64,000 nucleotides of DNA, taken from contig AP014719.1 in NCBI GenBank assembly GCA_001549895.1, forward strand, positions 496,001 through 560,000, read 5' to 3'. Both the position numbers and the translations under genes were made by a program. Shown one piece after another: positions 1 to 12,780 of this stretch. The notes beneath the pieces were generated by a model. That model was not told the DNA's origin, searched no databases, and worked only from the letters and a program-made list of their open reading frames with translations. The DNA comes from Arthrobacter sp. Hiyo8. Lineage in GTDB: Bacteria; Actinomycetota; Actinomycetes; Actinomycetales; Micrococcaceae. Every line of letters starts with the position of its first letter. Positions within the stretch are counted from its first letter, which is position 1.

Positions 1-38
1 GATCACTCCAGCTTGGACATCGGAGGAGGGCGGTCTTC

Positions 39-719
39 CTACGCAGCAAACAGCGCTGAACGGACCGCCTTTTCGAAGCCGTCTACGTGAAGTCGCGCCA
101 GTTCCGCAGCCCTGGCCTCGTCGCCGTCGATCACGGCGCCAAGAAGGTCGAGGTGTTCATGCACGTGGCGGGAAAGATCCGGCAGGCGATCGAGCACCAT
201 GCACCAGATCCGTGTCGCCAGGTTGTCGTAGCGGATCAGCACATCTTCGAGGTGGGGATTTGCCGCTGCCGCATAGATCCCCTGATGCACACGGGCATCA
301 AGGCGCAGTGTCTCCACCACGGAGGCGCCGTCGACCTCGAATGACTCGACTGCACGCATCACGGAGCGCAAGTTCTCCCTGGCTGCCGGTGTTGCAACCC
401 GAGCCGCCCGCGCGGCCGCCAGCGGTTCGAGCTGGGCGCGAATCTCCGAAATGAACGCCAGATCGGTCACCTCTACGCGCGTGGCGAAAGTTCCCCTGCG
501 TGGATAGCTAATGACCAGACGGTCCAACTCGAGGCGCTTCAACGCTTCCCTCACAGGAGTGCGCCCGATGCCAAGGTCCCTCGCCAGCACGTCGTCGTTC
601 ACCAAGTCACCCGGCTTGATGTCCAGCGTCAGGAGCCTGTCGCGTATCCGCTCGTAGGCCACTTCCGCCAGGGATCTCGGACCGGCGGCATCCACCGCTG
701 CCAGCGCTTCAAATACCAC
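39..719 (-). CDS. GntR-family regulator, FCD subfamily (paralogue 1)
   Basis: This is a predicted cytoplasmic DNA-binding repressor of 226 aa. The N-terminal winged helix (about residues 15-80) contains the GntR signature GRTPVREALKRLE, and the C-terminal all-helical FCD ligand domain follows (about 95-215), with the metal-site type histidines of that family. I chose the GTG at 719 because AAAGG lies 8 bases upstream; an in-frame GTG/ATG extension to 791 would run into the operator-like palindrome. It is divergent from purU and closely resembles the second GntR/FCD protein at 5990-6682, including VRREA-type helices and the PRRGTFA wing. Role inferred: control of the one-carbon genes. The effector is not visible from sequence. 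Confidence 0.9.
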   Translation of the reverse strand: MVFEALAAVDAAGPRSLAEVAYERIRDRLLTLDIKPGDLVNDDVLARDLGIGRTPVREALKRLELDRLVISYPRRGTFATRVEVTDLAFISEIRAQLEPLAAARAARVATPAARENLRSVMRAVESFEVDGASVVETLRLDARVHQGIYAAAANPHLEDVLIRYDNLATRIWCMVLDRLPDLSRHVHEHLDLLGAVIDGDEARAAELARLHVDGFEKAVRSALFAA

Positions 720-792
720 GGTACCGACCTTTCGCGTCCAGCCAAGCGGACTATTGACCTCACTCGAACTCCAGTATACGCTATATCCCAAT

Positions 793-804
793 CTGATATA
801 TCAG
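793..804. promoter_or_regulatory. Palindromic operator candidate CTGATATATCAG
   Basis: This perfect 12-base palindrome lies between the divergent GntR regulator and purU, 35 bases before the purU start. The core CTGATATATC recurs at 6751 and 9818, in front of two other one-carbon genes. Two further TATATC hexamers flank it (about 783 and 821). Binding by the neighbouring GntR/FCD regulators is inferred. Confidence 0.65.
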
Positions 805-838
805 TTATCGAATCGAAAATATATCTTAAGGAGGAGAC

Positions 839-4304
<3,466 letters not shown>

Positions 4305-4328
4305 GACCGGCCCGGCATCCAAAGGCAC

Positions 4329-4374
4329 GCGGCCCGGACTCATCCTCGCAACCAGAGTCCGGGCCGCCGTTTTT
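4329..4374 (+). terminator. Rho-independent terminator after dmg
   Basis: A perfect 13-base stem (4329-4341 with 4355-4367, GCGGCCCGGACTC) and a 13-base loop are followed by CGTTTTT. It closes the purU-dmg transcript before the next gene starts at 4424. Confidence 0.92.
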
Positions 4375-4423
4375 CCGACTCTTCTGCCGCCCCTGCCTAG
4401 GAAGACACACAACAGGAAGACCC

Positions 4424-5049
4424 ATGATCAGTTCAGAAACAATCAAGAACTACCTCACCAGGCTTGCTTCACGTGAGCCGACCCCGGCGGAGGCGCGGCC
4501 GCTGCGCTTCACGCCGCCCAAGGTGCCGCCCTCGTTGCAATGGTCGCCAGGTACACCACGGGCGCCAAATACGAGCAACACGCCGCATTGGTCTCAAGAA
4601 TCATCGCGGCCGCGGACGAACTTGTGGACTCCGCCCTGCGACTTGCGGAAGCCGACGAACTGGCCTTCCAAGGGGTCATCGATTCCTACAAGCTGCCCTC
4701 AGGGACGGAGGCCTCCAACGAAGCGAGGTCGGCCGCCATCCAAGCTGCCCTCATTCGTGCAGCGCAGACCCCGGCACAACTGGTCAAGGTCTCAGGAGCC
4801 GTCGTCGAACTGGCCACGGAACTGTTCGACGTCGCAAATGCCAACGTGATCAGCGACGTCGCAGCCGCCGCGGATGCCGCCCGCGCAGCTGCCAGCACGG
4901 CGCGGGTGAATATCGACATCAACATTGTGGCCATCAAGGACGGTGTTACCCGTTCCCAGCTTGCCCAGCAGACCGACGGGATCGAAGAGAAGGTCGTCTT
5001 GGCAGCAGACGCGCTCGTGAAGCGCGTACGCGAAAGGATCCTCGGTTGA
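4424..5049 (+). CDS. fchA: Cyclodeaminase-type methenyl-THF cyclohydrolase (one frame break)
   Basis: The 208-aa product belongs to the formiminotransferase-cyclodeaminase C-terminal/FchA family, small helical proteins that act on formimino- or methenyl-THF. The N-terminus MISSETIKNYL and, after repair, a TPGGGAAAALHAAQGAAL stretch match the folate-binding glycine-rich helix of the family. One G appears missing near 4487 (CCCCGG for CCCCGGG). The stop overlaps the TTG start of folD, so the two are translationally coupled. No formiminotransferase domain or histidine-degradation gene is nearby. A cyclohydrolase role (methenyl-THF to 10-formyl-THF) is therefore more likely than formimino-THF deamination, especially because the adjacent FolD lacks its catalytic lysine. 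Confidence 0.88.
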
Positions 5050-5921
5050 GCGCCACCCTCCTTTCCGGCAAGCCGCTCGCAGCAGTCATCCAGCTGAGAG
5101 CCCGGGATGAGGCAATGAAGCTCGAAAACGAAGGAGCGCGCCCGTTCCTCGCGGTGGTGGTGGCAACCGACGACGAGTCCACGCATTGGTACGTCCGCTC
5201 CATTGAACGTGCAGCCGACCGCGCGGGCATCGGCTGCCGGATTGTCGACCTTGGCCCTGGCGCCACAGAGCACGTCCTGGCCAGCGTCCTGAAAGACCTC
5301 AGCGCGGATCCGTCCGTCAACGGAATCATCCTGCAGACGCCCCTGCCCGCCGGGGTCGGGACGGATGCCCTGGTCAGCCACATCGCACCAGAGAAGGACA
5401 TCGACGGCGCGAACCCGCTCAGCCTCGGCCGGCTGGCCGTGGGGCAACCCGCCTTCGCACCTGCTACCGCCCGGGCCGTCGTCGAGATCCTCGACCACTA
5501 CGACATCCCGGTGGCGGGCCGGAACGTCGTCGTCATCGGCCGTTCCGCCGTCGTCGGCAAACCGCTTTCGCTGCTCCTCCTGGAACGCGACGCCGCCATC
5601 ACCGTCTGCCATTCCAAGTCGGGTCCGCTCGAGAGATACACGGAGACTGCCGACATCGTTGTTGTCGCAGCCGGGCGGACCGGCCTGCTCACGGGCGCCC
5701 ATGTTTCCTCCCGGTCGATAGTGATCGACGTCGGCACGAACGTCCTTGCCGACGGATCCCTCGTCGGGGACGTGGACGAAGCCAGCGTGCTGGGCGTCGC
5801 GGCAGCACTGACGCCCGTTCCCGGCGGCGTCGGAACGGTGACGACCGCACTGTTGCTTCTGCACACCGCCGAGGCCGCCCGTGAACAGTCGCGCTCTTTG
5901 ATCCCTGGACCTGTCGGCTGA
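5046..5921 (+). CDS. folD: Methylene-THF dehydrogenase FolD, catalytic Lys replaced
   Basis: FolD oxidises 5,10-methylene-THF to methenyl-THF with NADP and normally also hydrolyses it. The intact 291-aa product starts at a TTG that overlaps the fchA stop (TTGA). Family motifs present include LQTPLP, EKDIDGANP, GRSAVVGKP and TPVPGGVG. The usual YxxxK catalytic motif reads YVRSI here (Tyr49, Ile53), so the lysine needed for cyclohydrolase chemistry is missing while the NADP-binding and folate-binding motifs remain. No frame break lies nearby, and the flanking frame is continuous. The protein is probably a dehydrogenase only, working with FchA and PurU to turn the methyl-derived unit into formate. 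Confidence 0.95.
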   Translation: MSATLLSGKPLAAVIQLRARDEAMKLENEGARPFLAVVVATDDESTHWYVRSIERAADRAGIGCRIVDLGPGATEHVLASVLKDLSADPSVNGIILQTPLPAGVGTDALVSHIAPEKDIDGANPLSLGRLAVGQPAFAPATARAVVEILDHYDIPVAGRNVVVIGRSAVVGKPLSLLLLERDAAITVCHSKSGPLERYTETADIVVVAAGRTGLLTGAHVSSRSIVIDVGTNVLADGSLVGDVDEASVLGVAAALTPVPGGVGTVTTALLLLHTAEAAREQSRSLIPGPVG

Positions 5922-5937
5922 CACAAAGGGCAAAACC

Positions 5938-5971
5938 ATGCCCGGCCGCCGAAGGGAACGGCGCCGGGCAT
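5938..5971. terminator. Bidirectional hairpin between folD and gntR
   Basis: The inverted repeat ATGCCCGGC (5938-5946) and GCCGGGCAT (5963-5971) has an inner CCG/CGG pair. It sits between the convergent folD and GntR genes. There is no long T run, so it may act as a stem barrier or 3-prime end rather than a classical terminator. Confidence 0.6.
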
Positions 5972-5989
5972 CCGGGACGCTCAGTCTTG

Positions 5990-6682
5990 CTAGAGGACCC
6001 CCCGGATCAGGTTCTCGAAGTCGGTAACGTGCTTGGCGGTCAGGTCTGCAGCCGCTTCTGCCTCGCCATCCGCAATGTATTCAAGCAGCTCCACGTGCTG
6101 GGCAATGTGTTCGGAAACCGGCGGGAGCTTCTCCAGTACGAGACTCCAGATACGGGTCGCCAGGTTGTCACAGCGAATCAGGACATCCTCCAGATGCCGG
6201 CTGCCAGTCGCCCGGTAGATGCTGCGGTGCACTCGCATGTCCAAGCGCATGAGGTCCCGCTGTGCCAGGTGGTCGGCCAAGAGCTGCCGAACCTCCCGGG
6301 CAAGCTCCCTTAGCTCCTGCCGCGTCCGGTCCGATGCCATTCGAGCGGCACGTGCAGATGCCGCAGGCTCCAAAAGCTGACGAATCTCGGAGATTTCGGC
6401 AAGGTCCGTAATATCCACGCCCGCGGCAAAGGTTCCCCTGCGTGGATAGGCCACCACCAGGTGGTCGCTTTCCAGCCTCTTCATGGCTTCCCGGATAGGC
6501 GTTCTTCCCACGCCAAGCCGACGCGAGATCAGGTCATCATTCAAGGGCTCCCCGGGCTTGATATCAAGGACGATCAGCTCATCACACAGCACCCGGTACG
6601 CATACTCGGCATAGGACTCGTCATCCTGCCTCGCAGGCACTTCCGACTCCCCCATGACCGATAACTTGCCGCTGCTCTCCAC
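5990..6682 (-). CDS. GntR-family regulator, FCD subfamily (paralogue 2)
   Basis: This 230-aa regulator is a clear paralogue of the one at 39-719. It shares the recognition-helix region GRTPIREAMKRLE, the PRRGTFA wing and a similar FCD domain ending in helices around HVTDFENLIRG. The GTG at 6682 is favoured because AGGAAGG lies 7 bases upstream; an internal ATG at 6655 has no good ribosome site. It is convergent with folD and divergent from the molybdopterin oxidoreductase gene, with a CTGATATATC site in the divergent promoter. Two paralogues with near-identical recognition helices probably read the same operator, perhaps with different effectors. Confidence 0.92.
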   Translation of the reverse strand: MESSGKLSVMGESEVPARQDDESYAEYAYRVLCDELIVLDIKPGEPLNDDLISRRLGVGRTPIREAMKRLESDHLVVAYPRRGTFAAGVDITDLAEISEIRQLLEPAASARAARMASDRTRQELRELAREVRQLLADHLAQRDLMRLDMRVHRSIYRATGSRHLEDVLIRCDNLATRIWSLVLEKLPPVSEHIAQHVELLEYIADGEAEAAADLTAKHVTDFENLIRGVL

Positions 6683-6750
6683 GTCTGATCCTTCCTGTTC
6701 GGTGACGGCGCCCTTGACTCACCGGCCCCGTGAACATAGTATCCCTACAA

Positions 6751-6762
6751 CTGATATATCAA
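6751..6762. promoter_or_regulatory. Operator candidate CTGATATATCAA
   Basis: This site lies in the divergent promoter between the GntR regulator (start 6682) and the oxidoreductase gene (start 6847). It matches the 793 palindrome at 11 of 12 bases. Regulation by the GntR/FCD pair is inferred. Confidence 0.62.
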
Positions 6763-6846
6763 TATGCGCGGGATAAGAATGTCACGGACTTCCTCCTCCT
6801 CACCGCCAGACCTCTCTATCCGGCCAAAGATCTGAAGGAAAAGCCC

Positions 6847-9182
6847 ATGGCCTCAAGAGCCCCCCGTGAAAATATCGACGAGTCGACGCTGACTGTCACC
6901 AAACCCAAGTCGAAGGCCGTGGGCCTCCCGGCCGTCACCAATGCGCTGAAGATCTCCCTCGAGCAGATGGGCCCACTGCGCAGCGTCCAAACATTGCTGG
7001 CGGTCAACCAAGTAGACGGGTTCGACTGCATGGGCTGCGCCTGGCCGGAGCACGACAAACGGCATACGGCCGAGTTCTGTGAGAACGGCGCGAAGGCCGT
7101 CGCGGAAGAAGCCACACGCCGCCGGGTCACACCGGAGTTCTTCGCCTCGCATTCCATAGCTGAACTGAAGACACGGGACGACTACTGGCTGGGACAGCAG
7201 GGGCGTCTGACGCATCCGATGCTCCTGGACGAGGGCGCGACGCACTACAGGCCCGTCGAGTGGGATGATGCCCTGGAGCTGATCGCACAGGAGATCAGGG
7301 ACATGGACAGCCCGGACCAGGCGGTGTTTTACACCTCCGGCCGCACGTCAAACGAGGCGGCTTTCGCCTACCAGCTCCTCGTGCGCGGTGTCGGGACCAA
7401 CAACCTTCCGGACTGTTCCAACATGTGCCACGAATCCTCCGGTTCGGCCCTCGTCGAGACCATCGGCATCGGCAAGGGCTCCGTGAGCCTCAAAGACGTG
7501 GAAACAGCGTCGCTGATCTTCGTTGCCGGCCAAAATCCAGGCACGAACCACCCGCGCATGCTCAGCTCGCTGGAGAAGGCCAAGAAAAACGGTGCGGTTA
7601 TCGTGTCCGTGAATCCACTTCCCGAAGCCGGACTGCTCAAATTCGAAAACCCGCAGAACGTGGTTGGCATGATGGTTGGCACCGAGCTGACCGACGACTT
7701 CCTGCAGATCAGGGCCGGAGGCGATCAGGCGCTCTTCCAGGGACTGGGCAAATACCTGCTGGAGGCCGAAAGTGCCGGAAGGACCAGCCCGGGCCTGCGC
7801 ACGGTGTTCGACCATGACTTCATCAGCAAACACACCGTCGGCCTCGATGCCTATGTGAAGCAACTGGAAGACGTGGCATGGGAGGACATCCTCGAAGCGA
7901 CCGGGCTGACGATGGAACAGATCGAGGCCACCGGTGAGCGTCTCCTGGCTTCGAAAGCAACCATTGTCTGCTGGGCCATGGGCCTCACACAGCACAAGCA
8001 TTCCGTGCCTACGCTCCGCGACGTCGTCAATGTCCTCCTTCTTCAGGGCAACATCGGCAAGCCCGGGCCGGAGTCTGCCCCGTCCGCGGGCATTCCAATG
8101 TCCAGGGCGACCGCACCATGGGCATTTTCGAGCAAATGCCGGAGAAGTTCCACGACAGGCTGGACCAAGAGTTCCAATTCCTCTCCCCCCGGGCCCACGG
8201 CTACGATACCGTCGCAGCCATCAGGGCGATGCGGGACGGCAAGGTCCGGGTTTTCATCGGGATGGGCGGCAACTTTGTGCGGGCGGCCCCGACTCTGAGA
8301 CCACGGAGCAATCGCTGGCCAGCACTCGCCTTACGGTCCAGATCTCCACTAAATTGAACCATTCCCACCTGGCAACGGGGCGGCGCGCCCTGATCCTTCC
8401 ACGCTCGGACGCACCGAGAGGGACACGCAGCGGACAGGTGATCAAAGGGTAACGGTGGAGGATTCCATGAGTGCCGTCCACGCGTCCCGTGGACGCCTCA
8501 AGCCCGCAAGTGAGCACTTGATGTCCGAAGTGGCGATCGTCTGCAACCTGGCCCACCGGCTCTTCACGGACAGCGACGGCCACCCCCTGCCGAACACCCC
8601 GAAGGCCGCCTGGCTCGCGCTCAGGGACGACTATTCACTGATCAGGAAACACATCGAAGCGGTACTCGACGGCTTCGAAAATTTTGAGGAGAAGGTCCAG
8701 AACCCGGGAGGCTTCGTTCTCCCCCACCGGCCCCGGGATGCCCGGGAATTCGACACCGCTTCCGGCAAGGCCCACTTTACGGCGAACCACTTGGAGTACC
8801 TCCGCGTCCCGGAGGGCCGCCTCATCCTCCAGACGCTGCGCTCCCACGACCAGTACAACACCACCATCTACGGCAAGGACGACCGCTACCGCGGCATTCA
8901 CGGCGGCCGCCGGGTGGTCCTCGTGAACGAATCCGATGTGTCCGAACTTGGTTTCGAGGACGGCGACATGGTTCACCTGGTATCCGAATTCCGGGTACCG
9001 AGCGACGGGCGGAGAATTTCCGCATCGTTTCCTATTCGACGCCAAAGGGCTGCGCAGCCGCCTACTACCCGGAGACCAACGTCCTCGTACCGCTGGACTC
9101 GGTAGCCGACATCAGCGGAACCCCGACGTCAAAGTCAGTCATTGTCCGCCTCGAGCCGGCAGGCGCAGGCAGCCATGGGTGA
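6847..9182 (+). CDS. FdhF/YdeP-type molybdopterin oxidoreductase, probable formate dehydrogenase (four frame breaks)
   Basis: The repaired product is about 779 aa, the size of single-subunit FdhF/YdeP proteins. These bind bis-molybdopterin guanine dinucleotide and are often annotated as formate dehydrogenase alpha-like. Early motifs are [11 protein letters not shown] and [23 protein letters not shown] aligns with the metal-ligand Cys/SeCys-His segment of formate dehydrogenase H. The C-terminal part holds [11 protein letters not shown] and LDSVAD. Missing bases are inferred near 8066, 8289, 8400 and 8994, all in G or C runs. The start ATG has GAAGGA upstream. The last 8 bases overlap folE. Context (PurU upstream, FdhA and MoeA downstream) supports formate oxidation to CO2, but no electron-transfer subunit is encoded beside it. 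Confidence 0.9.
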
Positions 9183-9776
9183 CAGCCGGGGCGCGGTTGC
9201 GGTGTCCTCCCCAGGGGTTGACCGTCCGCGGGTGGAACGGGCCGTCCGGGAATTCCTCCTGGCCGTAGGCGAAGACCCGGACAGGCCCGGCCTGGTTGAG
9301 ACCCCCGCGCGCGTCGCCCGCGCAGCGGCGGAAATGTACGGCGGCCTCCACGAAGACCCCCTCGCCGTGCTGGACAAGACGTTTGACCTTGGCCATGAAG
9401 AACTCGTCATCGTCAAGGACATACCCTTTTACTCGACCTGCGAGCATCACCTGGTCCCGTTCCACGGCGTAGCCCACGTCGGATACATCCCTCCCCGGAT
9501 GGATTCGTCACGGGGCTGAGCAAGCTCGCCCGACTGGTGGACACCTTCGCTCGAAGGCCCCAAGTTCAGGAGCGGCTCACGACGCAGGTGGTTGATGCCC
9601 TGGTCACTTCGCTTCGACCCCTCGGTGCGATCGTCGTCGTCGAGTGTGAACACCTATGCATGTCCATGCGGGGCGTCAGAAAACCAGGGTCAAAGACCAT
9701 CACCTCCGCGGTGCGGGGCGAGCTCCGGCTGCCGGCCGCCCGCGCAGAAGCACTGAGCCTCATACTCGGCCGCTGA
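9175..9776 (+). CDS. folE: GTP cyclohydrolase I (one frame break)
   Basis: FolE makes dihydroneopterin triphosphate from GTP, the first step to tetrahydrofolate. The 200-aa repaired product carries the zinc and catalytic motif [23 protein letters not shown] and the second zinc cysteine in [12 protein letters not shown]. One C is missing near 9494 (CCCC for CCCCC). The ATG at 9175 overlaps the end of the oxidoreductase gene, so it is coupled to it. This looks like a dedicated second copy placed to raise folate supply during methyl-group oxidation; whether the genome has another folE cannot be seen here. Confidence 0.93.
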
Positions 9777-9817
9777 AAACCTCTGGACATGACCCGTTCG
9801 GCTCACGTAACATATTT

Positions 9818-9829
9818 CTGATATATCTT
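9818..9829. promoter_or_regulatory. Operator candidate CTGATATATCTT
   Basis: This is the third copy of the CTGATATATC core, 42 bases after folE and 217 before the fdhA start. Another ATATCAG occurs at about 9844. It suggests that fdhA has its own promoter under the same regulators. Confidence 0.55.
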
Positions 9830-9899
9830 TAATCTAAGATCGCCATATCAGCATGGTTGCCTCTCTCATCCCCTGAACCGGTCTTGGGGAATCGCGTTT

Positions 9900-9963
9900 C
9901 CCGTAAGCGGTGCTTCGGTTGCCTGAATGCCTGGGAGGTAAGCGCCGGAGCACCGCTTACGGG
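9900..9963. repeat. 19-base inverted repeat in the fdhA leader
   Basis: The arms 9900-9918 (CCCGTAAGCGGTGCTTCGG) and 9945-9963 pair with a single mismatch around a 26-base loop. The structure lies between the operator at 9818 and the fdhA start at 10047, so it would be in the fdhA leader RNA. No T run follows. It could be an attenuator, a stabilising stem or a remnant terminator of folE. Confidence 0.6.
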
Positions 9964-10046
9964 CAACGGGCAAGCCGTTGGCAACTGTTTTAGCGAATGT
10001 CCGACCACTGAATCAAAACACCATGAAATGGCCCTTAGGAGTGTCC

Positions 10047-11263
10047 ATGTCAGGAAACAGAGCAGTCGCATACAAGGAACCTGGCGTAGTCGAGATCATT
10101 GACACCGACTACCCGACGTTCGAGCTCAAGGACGGCCCCGGCGTCAACCCCGCCAATGTCGGGCGGAAGGTGCCCCACGGAGCGATCCTGCGCACCGTGA
10201 CCACAAACATCTGCGGCTCCGACCAGCACATGGTGCGCGGCCGCACCACCGCACCGCGGGACCTGGTCCTCGGTCATGAGATCACCGGCGAAGTGGTGGA
10301 AGTTGGCCCGGATGTGGAATTCATCAAGGTCGGCGACATCGTATCGGTGCCTTTCAACATCTCCTGTGGCCGCTGCCGGAACTGCAAGGAACGCAAGACC
10401 GGCATCTGCCTGAACGTCAACCCGGACCGGCCACGCAGCGCCTACGGCTACGTCGACATGGGCGGATGGGTCGGAGGCCAGGCCGATTATGTTCTGGTGC
10501 CTTATGCGGACTGGAACTTGCTGAGGTTCCCGGACCGGGACCAGGCCTTGGAGAAGATCATGGACTTGACCATGCTCTCGGACATTTTCCCCACCGGCTT
10601 CCACGGAGCAGTCACGGCCGGGGTCGGGGTCGGCTCTACCGTCTACATCGCAGGCGCAGGCCCGGTCGGCCTGGCGGCGGCCGCCGGAGCGCAACTGCTC
10701 GGCGCAGCAGTCGTCATTGTGGGTGACATCAACGAAGACCGCCTCGTCCAGGCCAGGTCATTCGGTTGCGAAACCGTCAATGTCTCCAAGGGCGACCCCA
10801 AGGACCAAATCGAGCAGATCCTCGGCGTCCCGGAAGTGGACTGCGGCGTCGACGCCGTCGGATTCGAAGCCCGCGGACACGGCAAGGACGCCTCGCACGA
10901 AGCGCCGGCCACCGTGCTGAATTCCCTCATGGACATCACGGCCGCTGGAGGTGCCTTGGCATACCCGGCCTGTACGTCACTGGCGATCCAGGTGGAATCG
11001 ACGACGCTGCCCAGCATGGTTCCCTCTCACTCTCCCTCGGCACGGGATGGGCCAAATCCCTGTCCTTCACTACAGGCCAGTGCCCCGTGATGAAGTACAA
11101 CCGGCAACTGATGATGGCGATCCTGCATGACAAAGTCCAGATCGCCAAAGCCGTCAACGCCAAGGCCATCGCGTTGGAGGACGCACCCCGCGGGTACGCC
11201 GAGTTCGATGCGGGAGCCGCAACGAAGTACGTGCTGAACCCCAACGGTTACGTCAAGGCCTAG
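10047..11263 (+). CDS. fdhA: Glutathione-independent formaldehyde dehydrogenase (one frame break)
   Basis: This zinc medium-chain dehydrogenase oxidises formaldehyde to formate with tightly bound NAD. The 405-aa repaired length fits the Pseudomonas-type enzyme (about 399). Catalytic zinc ligands lie in NICGSDQHMV and LGHEITGEVVE, and structural zinc cysteines lie in CGRCRNCKERKTGIC. AGAGPVGLAAAAG is the NAD-binding loop. One G is missing near 10958. Start: ATG with TTAGGAGT upstream. It would remove formaldehyde that escapes THF capture during betaine, dimethylglycine or sarcosine demethylation. Confidence 0.95.
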
Positions 11264-11302
11264 GCGCCGCGTTTCACGGGCCGGGCCTGGTCTGGCTCGT
11301 TT

Positions 11303-11362
11303 GCTCCCCGAAGGGACGGCGTTAAGGGCCAAGAAGGTGCCTTAACGCCGTTCCCGGGGAGC
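11303..11362. terminator. Large nested hairpin after fdhA
   Basis: A perfect 12-base stem ACGGCGTTAAGG (11316-11327 with 11340-11351) lies inside an outer stem GCTCCCCG/CGGGGAGC (11303-11310 with 11355-11362). It follows the fdhA stop and precedes moeA. It has no T run, but its size and position fit a transcript 3-prime end. Confidence 0.65.
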
Positions 11363-11401
11363 AGGATCTCATTCGAAAAGCCTTCAGATAAGGGGCAAGG
11401 C

Positions 11402-12715
11402 TTGCCTGCTCACGATTTAGTCGATCGCGGCGGTGAACAGCGTCGGCCTTCGGGTCGACCGGCCGTCGGGAAGTCCGCGACGAGCTGGTCTGAGGCCCGC
11501 CGATTGGCATTCGATTGTGCCGCCCCCATCCCGGCGCTGCCCGTGCCCCTGGCGGAAAGCATCGGACGCACGCTTTCCCGGGCCGTCACAACGAGCCAAG
11601 ACCTACCGCACTACGCGTCCTCGGCCATGGACGGCTGGGCCGTCAGCGGCAGCGGACCCTGGACCTTGGTGAAACCGGGACAACCGCTGGCACCGCACCG
11701 TGCCAGCCCCATAGCCACCGGCGGACTGGTGCCTACCGGTACCGACGCCGTATTACGCCGTGAAAGTGGCCGGACAAGCGATGACATGGCGGGCGTGCCC
11801 GCTCTGACCCTCGGCTCCGAAGCAAGGCCGGCGAACCGCGAAGCGGCCAGCATATCCGCCAAGCAGGCGAGGAAGCCGCTGCAGGCGAAATGCTGATCCC
11901 CGCAGGCACCGTGCTCAATCCCGCCCATATCGCCCTTGCCGCGATCGCCGGCCACGACGAGCTGCACGTCTTTGGCAAGCCACGAGTCACGATCCTGTTG
12001 ACGGGCGCGGAAGTGGTGACCTCCGGGCTGCCCGGGCCGGGTCAGGTCAGGGACGCATTCGGCCCGCAACTGGGCACGGTGCTGGCAATGCTGGGAGGCG
12101 TCCCGGCGGGACAGCGAAGAATCGGGGACTCATATCACGAGTGGCTCGCCGCCCTCAGCGATACGGGCAGCCGCCCGGTGGAGCGGCCCGACGTCGTCAT
12201 CACCACAGGCGGAACCGGCCGCTCCGGAACGGACCACTTCCGCAACGCCATAGCCGCGCTAGGCGGGAGGCTGCTGCTGGATGGCATCGCAATGCGTCCC
12301 GGACATCCCGCGGTACTGGCCGAACTGCCGGACGGGCGCTTCGTCATCGGACTGCCTGGAAACCCTCTGGCCGCCATGATGGCGCTGATGACCATTGCGG
12401 CGCCCCTGATCGCGGCACTAGGACACCGTCCGCGCCCGAACCTCGGCCAGGTAACCTCCGGTACCGCAATTGACCCTGATCCGGGTCGCACCCGCCTCAT
12501 GCCCTTCCGCTTCGACAACGGCCTGGCACACCCACCCAGCACACTGGCCGGGAATGATGAGGGGCCTCGCCTTGGCCGACGGTGTCCTGGCGGCGCCTCC
12601 CAGCGGCGCGCGGGCAGGGGACCCGGTTCCCGCGCTGCCGCTCCCGTGGACCCAAACCCTGACCGCCGGATCGGCGGGAAGCCACCCGTTCAATGCCTCT
12701 GTGGTTCCGGTCTAG
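11402..12715 (+). CDS. moeA: Molybdopterin molybdotransferase MoeA (frame breaks)
   Basis: MoeA inserts molybdate into adenylylated molybdopterin. The repaired product is at most 438 aa. Recognisable parts are SSAMDGWAV near the N-terminus, ATGGLVPTGTDAV, TILLTGAEVV, the VITTGGTGRSGTDH segment, GIAMRPGHPA, GLPGNPLAAMMAL and a C-terminal GLALADGVLAAPP. One base is missing near 11832, and two appear missing near 12550 in a G run. The start is uncertain: TTG at 11402 is the longest choice, and a frame break before residue 40 is possible. Its place beside the molybdenum oxidoreductase locus suggests dedicated cofactor supply. Confidence 0.88.
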
Positions 12716-12723
12716 GATTTAGA

Positions 12724-12754
12724 GAAACAAGGGGAAGTTCCAGCCTCTTGTTTC
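12724..12754. repeat. Inverted repeat upstream of iclR
   Basis: The arms GAAACAAG (12724-12731) and CTTGTTTC (12747-12754) are perfect, and the internal GGAAGTTCC is also symmetric. The site lies 26 bases before the IclR gene, which fits an autoregulatory operator or a moeA 3-prime hairpin. Confidence 0.4.
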
Positions 12755-12780
12755 GCCGCAGAAAGACGTAGGTATGGCTC

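Noticed and set aside
4686..5939. Long leftward open frame (417 aa) opposite fchA and folD
   Set aside because: It is antisense to two clear genes, has low-complexity composition typical of GC-rich shadow frames and no ribosome site or family motif.
9777..10046. Glycine or THF riboswitch before fdhA
   Set aside because: The leader has a strong inverted repeat, but I could not recognise the conserved cores of either riboswitch class.
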